Assembly (NCBI GenBank): GCA_028875875.1
Contig: JAGWUV010000014.1
Span: forward strand, 1-64,000
From: Bacteroidota bacterium
GTDB lineage: Bacteria; Bacteroidota; Bacteroidia; Chitinophagales; Chitinophagaceae
Direction: 5' to 3'
DNA: 64,000 nt
In this document: positions 54,733-62,194 of the stretch, piece after piece
How the letters are laid out: each line of letters starts with the position of its first letter
How positions within the stretch are numbered: the first letter of the stretch is position 1
The notes under the pieces: generated by a model
What the model saw: only the letters and a program-made list of their open reading frames with translations
What the model was told of the DNA's origin: nothing
Database searches by the model: none
Position numbers and translations under genes: made by a program

Positions 54733-57165
54733 ATGAAAGTTTTAAAGTTCGGCGGTTCTTCTGTTGCCAATGCCGATAATATAAAAAAAGTTGTTTCCAT
54801 TGTTCAGGAATATAAAGATGCGATTGTTGTGGTGTCTGCATTGGGTGGCGTTACCGATTTACTGATCCAAACCGGAATTGCTGCTGCACACGGAAAAGAG
54901 ACATATAAAGAAACTTTACTCCAACTGGAAAAGAGGCATATTGAAACCATAAAAAACCTGCTCCCCGTTACTTCGCAAAGTAGTTGCCTAAGTAATATTA
55001 AAACACAATTTAACGAGCTGGAAGATATTTGTGAAGGTGTGTTTCGCCTAGGCGAACTTTCTAAACGCACACAGGACAGAATCATCAGTTTCGGAGAGCT
55101 TTTATCATCCACCATCATTTCTTATTTCCTAAAATCTATCGCCGTAAACATTGTTTGGATCGATAGCAGGAAAGTGATCAGAACCAACAGCCATTTTGGT
55201 TTCGGCTCTGTTCAATTTGATACTACCAATCAATTGATCAAAGATTTTCTACAGGAGAATCCTGCATCCCTATACATTGCTCCTGGTTTTATTGCCAGTG
55301 ATGCAGATGGACATACCACAACATTAGGCCGGGGCGGATCTGATTATACCGCCGCTATTTTTGCCGCTGCTGTGGATGCGAATAATTTAGAAATATGGAC
55401 TGATGTTACAGGCATGATGACTGCCGACCCAAGATGGGTACCTAATGCTAAAACCATCCCTTTCACATCTTACCGTGAAGCGATGGAATTATCACACTTC
55501 GGAGCAAAAGTGATCTATCCTCCTACCATCCAGCCTGCTATGCAGAAACTGATCCCTATTTGGGTGAAGAACACATTTGCACCTGCTGAACACGGTACTT
55601 TGATACAATCAAGTTCTTCGGATGGAGAAGAAATTATTACCGGTATTTCAAGCATTAACCATGTTACATTACTGAGCCTGGAAGGAGGCGGAATGGTAGG
55701 TATACCCGGGTTCTCTAAAAGGTTATTCGAGGCATTGGCCACTGAAAAAGTAAACGTAATACTGATTACACAAAGCTCATCAGAACATTCTATTTGTGTG
55801 GCAGTGAACACTGTTGATGCTGAAAAAGCCAAACGTGCCGTGGATACTGCGTTTGATTACGAGATCAAAACAGGCCAGGTTGATCCTTTGAAAGTAGAAC
55901 ACGATCTTTCTATCATTGCATTGGTGGGTGATAAAATGAAAAGCCATCCCGGCATTGCAGGTCGCATGTTTGCTGCATTAGGACGAAATGGTGTTAACAT
56001 CAGGGCTATTGCACAAGGTTCTTCTGAAAGAAACATCTCTGCTGTTGTTGCCTATGCAGATGTGAAGAAAGCAGTAAACGTTTTACATGAAGCGTTCTTC
56101 GAATCTTCTTACAAACAACTGAATATTTACATTGTTGGTGCGGGTAATGTTGGCAGTAAACTGATTGATCAGTTAAAGCAGCAACAGGAATATTTATTGC
56201 ATAACCTGAATGTACAGGCAAGAGTAACAGGTATTGCCAACAGCAAAAAAATGTTGCTGAATGAAGAGGGCATCAACCTCAATACATGGAAAGCAGACCT
56301 GCAGACTGCTGAGGTGATGGATTTGCAACAGTTTGCCAATAACATCATCAATAGAAACTTGCGCAACAGCGTGTTTGTAGATGTTACAGCTAATCATGAA
56401 GTAGCAGCGTTGTATAACCAGCTTTTGGCAAAAAGCATTTCCGTTGTGGCATGTAATAAAATTGCCGCTTCCTCTGCTTATAAAAATTACCTGCAACTGA
56501 AATCTTTATCAAGAGAATTTAATGCACCGTATTTATTCGAAACCAATGTGGGTGCAGGTTTACCGGTGATTGGCACATTGAATGACCTATTGAGAAGTGG
56601 TGATAAGGTGAATAAAATACAAGCTGTTTTATCAGGCACTTTAAACTTTGTATTCAATAATTACGATGGAACAAGAACTTTTGCTGAAGTAGTAAAACAG
56701 GCACAAGACGAAGGTTATACTGAACCCGATCCACGCCTTGACCTTGGCGGTACTGATGTAATGCGTAAGATCATGATCCTTGCACGTGAGGCAGGAGAAA
56801 AGATTGAGATGGATGATATCAGCAATGAATCTTTCTTACCTGCATCATGCTTCAATGGCAGTGTTGCTGATTTTTATGAAGAGATGAAAAAGCATGAAAA
56901 ACATTTCAAAGCATTGTACGAAGCAGCAGCTAAGAAAAACTGCAAGCTGAAGTTTGTTGCCAGCTTCGAGAATGGCAAAGCATCCGTAGGCTTACAGCAT
57001 GTTCCATCTAATTCAGATTTTTATCATCTCTATGGTAAAGATAACATCGTATTATTCTATACACAACGCTATCCTGAACAACCATTAGTGGTGAAAGGTG
57101 CAGGTGCAGGTGCCGATGTTACAGCCAGTGGTGTATTTGCAGATATCATTCGTGTTGCACGTTAA
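54733..57165 (+). CDS. thrA: Bifunctional aspartate kinase / homoserine dehydrogenase
   Basis: The 810-residue protein performs steps 1 and 3 of threonine synthesis. The aspartate kinase domain (to ~290) starts with KVLKFGGSSVANADNIKKV and contains the catalytic GRGGSDYTAAIFAAAV and EIWTDVTGMMTADPR. Two ACT domains follow (~310-460, including LLSLEGGGMVGIPGFSKRLFEAL and GRNGVNIRAIAQGSSERNIS). The homoserine dehydrogenase domain (~465-810) has the NAD-binding IYIVGAGNVGSKLIDQL, the catalytic SGTLNFVFN, and the substrate motif DEGYTEPDPRLDLGGTDVMRK. Organisation equals ThrA of enterobacteria. thrB starts 18 bp after its stop. Confidence 0.97.
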   Translation: MKVLKFGGSSVANADNIKKVVSIVQEYKDAIVVVSALGGVTDLLIQTGIAAAHGKETYKETLLQLEKRHIETIKNLLPVTSQSSCLSNIKTQFNELEDICEGVFRLGELSKRTQDRIISFGELLSSTIISYFLKSIAVNIVWIDSRKVIRTNSHFGFGSVQFDTTNQLIKDFLQENPASLYIAPGFIASDADGHTTTLGRGGSDYTAAIFAAAVDANNLEIWTDVTGMMTADPRWVPNAKTIPFTSYREAMELSHFGAKVIYPPTIQPAMQKLIPIWVKNTFAPAEHGTLIQSSSSDGEEIITGISSINHVTLLSLEGGGMVGIPGFSKRLFEALATEKVNVILITQSSSEHSICVAVNTVDAEKAKRAVDTAFDYEIKTGQVDPLKVEHDLSIIALVGDKMKSHPGIAGRMFAALGRNGVNIRAIAQGSSERNISAVVAYADVKKAVNVLHEAFFESSYKQLNIYIVGAGNVGSKLIDQLKQQQEYLLHNLNVQARVTGIANSKKMLLNEEGINLNTWKADLQTAEVMDLQQFANNIINRNLRNSVFVDVTANHEVAALYNQLLAKSISVVACNKIAASSAYKNYLQLKSLSREFNAPYLFETNVGAGLPVIGTLNDLLRSGDKVNKIQAVLSGTLNFVFNNYDGTRTFAEVVKQAQDEGYTEPDPRLDLGGTDVMRKIMILAREAGEKIEMDDISNESFLPASCFNGSVADFYEEMKKHEKHFKALYEAAAKKNCKLKFVASFENGKASVGLQHVPSNSDFYHLYGKDNIVLFYTQRYPEQPLVVKGAGAGADVTASGVFADIIRVAR

Positions 57166-57183
57166 TTACAGTGATCATTAACA

Positions 57184-58116
57184 ATGAAGAAAGTTACAGT
57201 ACATAGTCCCGCTACCGTTGCCAACGTAGTTTGTGGTTTTGATATTTTGGGTTTTGCTTTGAACAGCCCAATGGATGAACTTAGTATAGCATTTAGTGAT
57301 GAACCCGGTGTTACCATCATCAATGAAGATGATTACAGTTTGCCAACTAAAGCAGAAGACAATGTTAGCGGTGCTGCATTGCTGGCCATGCTGGAAGAAT
57401 TACCCGATGTAAAAGGCTTTACCTTATACAGCAAAAAAAATATCAAACCTGGTAGTGGCATCGGCAGTAGTGCCGCCAGTGCTGCGGGAGCCGTGGTAGC
57501 AGCTAATCACCTTTTAGAGAATCGCTTCACCAATGCAGACCTCGTTAGGTTTGCCATGTTTGGAGAAAAAGTGGCCAGCGGTGTAAAACATGCAGATAAT
57601 ATTGCACCTGCTATCTACGGAGGAGTAACCTTGATCCGTTCGATCTTTCCTTTGGATATCATCAGCCTTGATGCACCCGAATTGCACGTAACGGTAGTAC
57701 ACCCACAAATTGAAGTACGTACTTCTGATGCTAGACAAATTCTCAAACAAAAGGTTTCACTGAAAGATGCGATCAAACAGTGGGGCAATATCGCCGGGCT
57801 TGTTGCAGGGTTCTTGCAACATGATTATGATTTGATCGGAAGAAGCCTGGAAGATGTGATCATAGAACCTGTTCGTAGTATCTTGATTCCCGGGTTTGAT
57901 GAAGTAAAAAGTAATTGTAAAGATGCCGGAGCTTTAGGCGGCGGCATCAGCGGAAGCGGTCCTTCGATCTTCATGTTAAGTAAAGATGCAGCAGCGGCTT
58001 TAGCGGTTGAAACAGCCATGAAAGAAGTGTACAATAAGATCGGACTGGCCTATCATACTCATGTAACAACGATCAACAAACAAGGCGTTAAAATAGTGGC
58101 GAGTGATAACTCTTAA
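57184..58116 (+). CDS. thrB: Homoserine kinase
   Basis: The 310-residue GHMP kinase phosphorylates homoserine. Visible are the N-terminal VHSPATVANVVCGFDILGFAL, the ATP-binding glycine loop KPGSGIGSSAASAAGAVVAAN (about residues 88-108) and the C-terminal GALGGGISGSGPSIFML. Length is typical. It is tightly spaced between thrA (18 bp) and thrC (63 bp), forming the thrABC operon. Confidence 0.97.
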   Translation: MKKVTVHSPATVANVVCGFDILGFALNSPMDELSIAFSDEPGVTIINEDDYSLPTKAEDNVSGAALLAMLEELPDVKGFTLYSKKNIKPGSGIGSSAASAAGAVVAANHLLENRFTNADLVRFAMFGEKVASGVKHADNIAPAIYGGVTLIRSIFPLDIISLDAPELHVTVVHPQIEVRTSDARQILKQKVSLKDAIKQWGNIAGLVAGFLQHDYDLIGRSLEDVIIEPVRSILIPGFDEVKSNCKDAGALGGGISGSGPSIFMLSKDAAAALAVETAMKEVYNKIGLAYHTHVTTINKQGVKIVASDNS

Positions 58117-58179
58117 AAAATATCCACTCATCATTCATCATTTTTAATTCATCCCCATCACTCATCAGTCCATATCACA

Positions 58180-59475
58180 ATGCGTTACTATAGTTTAAAC
58201 CATAATGCCCCAAGGGTAAGTTTTGCAGAAGCTGCCGTTAAAGGTCAGGCACCTGACAAAGGCTTATATTTCCCTGAAAGAATACCTTCACTTCCCCAGG
58301 GGTTTATTGAAAATATCAAACAATACAGCAAAGAAGAGATCGGTCTTACAGTGATGAAACCTTATGTAGGCGGGAGCATTGCCGACAATGAGTTACAGCG
58401 TATTGTCAATGAGACGATCAACTTTGAATTCCCACTCGTTCCCATCACTGATTCAATTGCTTCATTAGAATTGTTTCACGGCCCTACCCTTGCCTTCAAA
58501 GATGTAGGTGCCCGGTTTATGAGCCGTTGTTTGGGGTATTTCAACCGCAACAGCAATGAGCAAGTTACCGTGCTAGTAGCAACATCAGGCGATACAGGTG
58601 GTGCTGTTGCCAATGGCTTTTTAGGTGTTGAAGGAGTAAATGTGGTGATTCTCTATCCTTCCGGCAAAGTAAGTCCCGTTCAAGAACTGCAATTAACTAC
58701 GTTAGGACAAAACATCACTGCCTTAGAAGTACAAGGCACCTTTGATGATTGCCAGGCAATGGTAAAACAAGCTTTTGCAGATGCCGACCTGAACAATAAA
58801 CTATCGCTTACTTCTGCCAACTCTATCAATGTTGCCAGGTGGTTACCACAGCAATTGTACTATTTCTTTGCGTACCAGCAATGGCAACATACATCCGCCC
58901 CAGTTATATGTGTACCAAGTGGCAACTTCGGTAACATTTGTGCCGGTATACTGGCCCATGTTTCAGGACTTCCTGTTACACATTTCATAGCTGCCTGCAA
59001 CGCAAACGATGTTGTTCCGCAATACATACAATCAGGACAATACCAACCGAAACAAGCTGTGGCCACTATCTCCAATGCAATGGATGTGGGTAACCCCAGT
59101 AATTTCATTCGTATACTGGAACTGTTCCATCAGCAATTCAACGAACTGAAAAATAAGATGAGCAGTGTTAGTGTTGATGATGCTACAACTACTAAAACCA
59201 TTAAAGATGTATTTCAGCAACATCATTATACGTTAGACCCGCATGGCGCCGTTGCTTATTATGCACTAGACCAATATTTGCAACAGCATATGGCAGATAA
59301 AGGATTCATCTTAGAAACGGCACACCCTGTAAAATTCCCCGATACTGTAGAAGAAGCTACACAACAAAAGATAGCGATACCCGAATCAGTTCAATACCTG
59401 TTACACCTGCAAAAACAAAGTATAACCATGCCTCCGATATTTGATGCTTTGAAAGAATGGTTAATGAACAGATAA
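58180..59475 (+). CDS. thrC: Threonine synthase
   Basis: The 431-residue PLP enzyme converts O-phosphohomoserine to threonine. The PLP lysine is in the family motif LFHGPTLAFKDVGARFMSRCL; ATSGDTGGAVANGFLG binds the substrate, and VPSGNFGNICAGI the cofactor phosphate. The N-terminal MRYYSLNHNAPRVSFAEAAVKG and length match the class I bacterial form. It ends the thr operon and is followed by a long perfect hairpin. The 60-bp spacer before it contains short CTCATCA repeats. Confidence 0.97.
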   Translation: MRYYSLNHNAPRVSFAEAAVKGQAPDKGLYFPERIPSLPQGFIENIKQYSKEEIGLTVMKPYVGGSIADNELQRIVNETINFEFPLVPITDSIASLELFHGPTLAFKDVGARFMSRCLGYFNRNSNEQVTVLVATSGDTGGAVANGFLGVEGVNVVILYPSGKVSPVQELQLTTLGQNITALEVQGTFDDCQAMVKQAFADADLNNKLSLTSANSINVARWLPQQLYYFFAYQQWQHTSAPVICVPSGNFGNICAGILAHVSGLPVTHFIAACNANDVVPQYIQSGQYQPKQAVATISNAMDVGNPSNFIRILELFHQQFNELKNKMSSVSVDDATTTKTIKDVFQQHHYTLDPHGAVAYYALDQYLQQHMADKGFILETAHPVKFPDTVEEATQQKIAIPESVQYLLHLQKQSITMPPIFDALKEWLMNR

Positions 59476-59493
59476 GACTTTTAACATGAATTG

Positions 59494-59545
59494 AAAATTA
59501 CACGAATGAAAAATTACTGGTTCATTCGTGTAATTTTATTTTAAG
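59494..59545 (+). terminator. Terminator of the thr operon
   Basis: A perfect 17-bp stem: AAAATTACACGAATGAA (59494-59510), loop of 10 nt, TTCATTCGTGTAATTTT (59521-59537), then ATTTT. Confidence 0.9.
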
Positions 59546-59570
59546 GAGTACACTAAAACTTCATCAGGCG

Positions 59571-60815
59571 ATGCAACAAAATCATTGGGCCGTTTTTTTA
59601 TCGAACGATACAGATACAAAGCCTTTTGTAAAAGATATACTGGAGGGTAAAGCTGCACCTCCCTTCAATGCATTCAACCATTTGAAAGGTGCATTATTCT
59701 CTAACATAACGCTCACTGAGCTGATCGAAGAAGAAGCGAGAAGAGATTTTTCTGAAGTAACAAAAAACAGCAACAGGCAATTAAGTTCACTATCGAGTGG
59801 CGAACAGAAAAAAGCACTGCTAGCCTTCTTGTTAGCACAACAGCCCGATTACATCATCCTGGATAATCCCTTCGATAACCTTGATAAAGAATCACAACAA
59901 TCGCTGAAACAGGCATTAACACAGCTGGCAGAACAGGTTTCATTTATTCAACTCATTACAAGAAGAGTAGATCACCTTTCTTTCATCGGCCAGGCAGTTC
60001 AATTGGAGATAAACAATACACTCATCCCCATTGCTAATATCAGCACATATATACAAGAACAGCATCACACTGCTGCGGCTCTTTCGAAAGCCATTCCGCC
60101 TCCCATTCATCCTTATAAAATTTCATCTAAAGAACTCATCAAATTCACGAATGTATCCGTGCATTATGGCGAAAGATGCATCCTGCAAAACATCAACTGG
60201 ACGATAGGTAATAATGAATTCTGGCAATTGATAGGCCCCAACGGATCGGGCAAAACCACCTTGCTCACTATGATCACTGGTGATAATGTTAAAGGCTACG
60301 GACAAAACCTTGAACTGTTCGGCAGAAGAAAGGGAAGCGGTGAAACTGTATGGGAAATAAAAGATAAGATCGGTTATGTAACTCCTGCCATGACCAACCT
60401 CTTCAGCACACGGCATACCTTAGAAGATATGGTCGTTTCAGGTTTTTTTGATTCTATTGGCTTATATGTGCAGGCACCTGAAATGCAATTAAGACTGGCC
60501 AATAAATGGCTCGAATTAATTGAAATGGAACATTTAAAACACATTGCTTTTTGCGAATTATCATTAGGATTACAAAGAAAGGCACTCATCGCAAGGGCCA
60601 TGGTAAAACACCCGCCACTGTTGATTTTAGATGAACCTGCATTTGGTTTGGATGATCATAACACTGCCATGGTGGGATCCCTCATCAACCAAATCGCTGC
60701 AGAAAGTAACACCTCCATTTTATACGTTTCCCACAGAACTGAAGAAGGCATCAACCCTCAGTTTTTCTTCGAATTGGTTCCAACTGAGAACGGGTCTGTT
60801 GGTATTATAAAATAA
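59571..60815 (+). CDS. ABC-type ATPase with two nucleotide-binding domains (ModF-like)
   Basis: The 414-residue protein has two ABC-ATPase domains without membrane helices. The first (to ~residue 165) is degenerate: it keeps a signature (LSSGEQKKALLAFLL) and a Walker B (YIILDNPFDNLD) but lacks a recognisable Walker A. The second (~185-414) is complete: Walker A IGPNGSGKTTLLTM, signature LSLGLQRKALIARAM, Walker B LLILDEPAFGLD and switch His in ILYVSHR. The arrangement resembles ModF-type and other soluble two-domain ABC proteins, whose role is often not in transport. No partner permease is adjacent. The start at 59571 follows AAGGAG at a suitable distance. Confidence 0.85.
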   Translation: MQQNHWAVFLSNDTDTKPFVKDILEGKAAPPFNAFNHLKGALFSNITLTELIEEEARRDFSEVTKNSNRQLSSLSSGEQKKALLAFLLAQQPDYIILDNPFDNLDKESQQSLKQALTQLAEQVSFIQLITRRVDHLSFIGQAVQLEINNTLIPIANISTYIQEQHHTAAALSKAIPPPIHPYKISSKELIKFTNVSVHYGERCILQNINWTIGNNEFWQLIGPNGSGKTTLLTMITGDNVKGYGQNLELFGRRKGSGETVWEIKDKIGYVTPAMTNLFSTRHTLEDMVVSGFFDSIGLYVQAPEMQLRLANKWLELIEMEHLKHIAFCELSLGLQRKALIARAMVKHPPLLILDEPAFGLDDHNTAMVGSLINQIAAESNTSILYVSHRTEEGINPQFFFELVPTENGSVGIIK

Positions 60816-60854
60816 ACGATGATGCCAGCTTTTGTATTCCATGGCATCATCGTT
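60815..60854 (+). repeat. Hairpin at the convergent end of the ABC ATPase gene
   Basis: AACGATGATGCCA (60815-60827) and TGGCATCATCGTT (60842-60854) make a 13-bp perfect stem with a 14-nt loop. The left arm begins in the stop codon; the right arm runs into the dispersed repeat core (60852-60863). It may act as a terminator, though without a clear U-tract. Confidence 0.6.
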
Positions 60855-60881
60855 ACGTCGCACTACTTTCATCTTTTGTAC
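60852..60881 (-). repeat. Dispersed intergenic repeat, copy 5 (variant)
   Basis: On the minus strand it contains GTGCGACGTAAC (one change from the GTGCGACGCAAC core) preceded by GTACAAAAGATGAAAGTA. It lies between the convergent ends of the ABC ATPase and the lactonase gene. Confidence 0.6.
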
Positions 60882-60893
60882 AGGTAGCAACTG

Positions 60894-62006
60894 TTACTGT
60901 ACAGGAGTCATTTTCAGGCAAACCGGTTTATCTACCTGTATCTGCACACCTGTTGGAGACAACAAACCCGTGCTTTTATAAATAGTGAATACAACAATGT
61001 TATTCGTATCCCTATTGGCCACTAACAAAAACTTACCCGTAGGATCGATTGTAAAATTCCTGGGATGCACCCCTAATGTAGATTGATGACCGAGTTCAGT
61101 TAAAGTACCATTTGTTGCGATCCTGTAAATGGTAATATCATTCGCACTGGCACGGTTACTGGTGTACAGGTATTTTCCATCAGGCGTAATATGAATGTCT
61201 GCACTACCTTTATCAGTTTTTGTTTTGGTATTATCAGACGCTATATTTTGTAACTCGGTAAGTTTCCCGTTATTGCATTGATAAGCAATTAACGTACCCG
61301 CCATTTCATTGATCACATAAAAAAACTTCCTGTTGGGATGAAAAGCCATGTGCCTCGGTCCACTTCCATCAGGAACATCAGTGGTGGTTACATTTTCTTC
61401 ATTTAAAGGCTGTGATAAATTACCGGGAGTAAAAGGATAGGTATATATCTTATCGGTGCCCAGGTCATTGGAAAAAACGAATTTCCCATCCGGTGAAAAT
61501 ACAGCACAATGCACATGTGGCTTTTCCTGTCTTGTTACGTTTACACTGTAACCCTGGTGTTGTATAACTTGTACCGGTTGCTGCAAACTCCCATCAGCAT
61601 TGGTTTTTAGCATACCAATACATCCGCTTTGATAATTGCCCGTTGCTACCCAGTCACCGGCTGAATCAACGTCTACAAAGCAAGGCCCATCACCACCACT
61701 CGCTACCCTGTTGATCAGTTTCAATTCTCCTTTCTTTTTATCAAATGAAAAAGCACTGGCTTCTCCTGAACCACCCGGTTTTTCATTAACGGCATAAACG
61801 TACTTACCGTTAGCCGTTATAGCCAAATAAGAAGGATTATCATTTCCCCCAATTTTACTTACGGGAGAAACAGTACCTGTTTGTGTATTGAACTTATACA
61901 CATGAATATCGGAAGTGTACGTTCCTACAAGTAAATACATTTCTTTTCCCTGTGCAATAACATTACCGGAAACGAATAAAGCAAAAGCTAGAATAATGGC
62001 ACGCAT
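60894..62006 (-). CDS. Lactonase-family seven-bladed beta-propeller protein (6-phosphogluconolactonase-like)
   Basis: The 370-residue protein has a signal peptide (MRAIILAFALFVSGNVIAQG) and then YbhE/Pgl-like propeller repeats of the kind YLLVGTYTSDIHVYKFN, NPSYLAITANGKYVYAVNE, VHCAVFSPDGKFVFSNDLG and PRHMAFHPNRKFFYVINE, with the late HPRNFTIDPTGKFLLVANRDTNNIVVF blade. The cytoplasmic YbhE enzymes hydrolyse 6-phosphogluconolactone; an exported member as here may act on other lactones or have a different role. It lies between the rpoB terminator and the convergent ABC gene. Confidence 0.88.
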   Translation of the reverse strand: MRAIILAFALFVSGNVIAQGKEMYLLVGTYTSDIHVYKFNTQTGTVSPVSKIGGNDNPSYLAITANGKYVYAVNEKPGGSGEASAFSFDKKKGELKLINRVASGGDGPCFVDVDSAGDWVATGNYQSGCIGMLKTNADGSLQQPVQVIQHQGYSVNVTRQEKPHVHCAVFSPDGKFVFSNDLGTDKIYTYPFTPGNLSQPLNEENVTTTDVPDGSGPRHMAFHPNRKFFYVINEMAGTLIAYQCNNGKLTELQNIASDNTKTKTDKGSADIHITPDGKYLYTSNRASANDITIYRIATNGTLTELGHQSTLGVHPRNFTIDPTGKFLLVANRDTNNIVVFTIYKSTGLLSPTGVQIQVDKPVCLKMTPVQ

Positions 62007-62131
62007 GTATAAATTATTTTACTGCCAATTTACTTAATTACTGCGTGCAGATAAGTAAACGGAGCATCTTTAACCAGTTTTTGATCTATAACAAATATTT
62101 CAAAGCCCGCTTCTCCTGATCTCCAAAGCCA

Positions 62132-62172
62132 ATTAAAACAAACGAGCCATTCTTTTAAAAGAATGGCTCGTT
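62132..62172 (-). terminator. Intrinsic terminator of rpoB
   Basis: AACGAGCCATTCTTTT and its exact complement AAAAGAATGGCTCGTT form a 16-bp palindrome (62141-62172) followed on the minus strand by TGTTTTAATT. It stands 23 nt behind the rpoB stop, so rpoB is not transcribed into a following rpoC. Confidence 0.88.
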
Positions 62173-62194
62173 ATTATTTGAAAGACTTATTATG

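Noticed and set aside
24796-62194. The block between rpoC and rpoB as a mobile genomic island
   Set aside because: No integrase, transposase, att repeats or shift in codon use were seen; all genes are core metabolism, so rearrangement is more likely than an acquired island.
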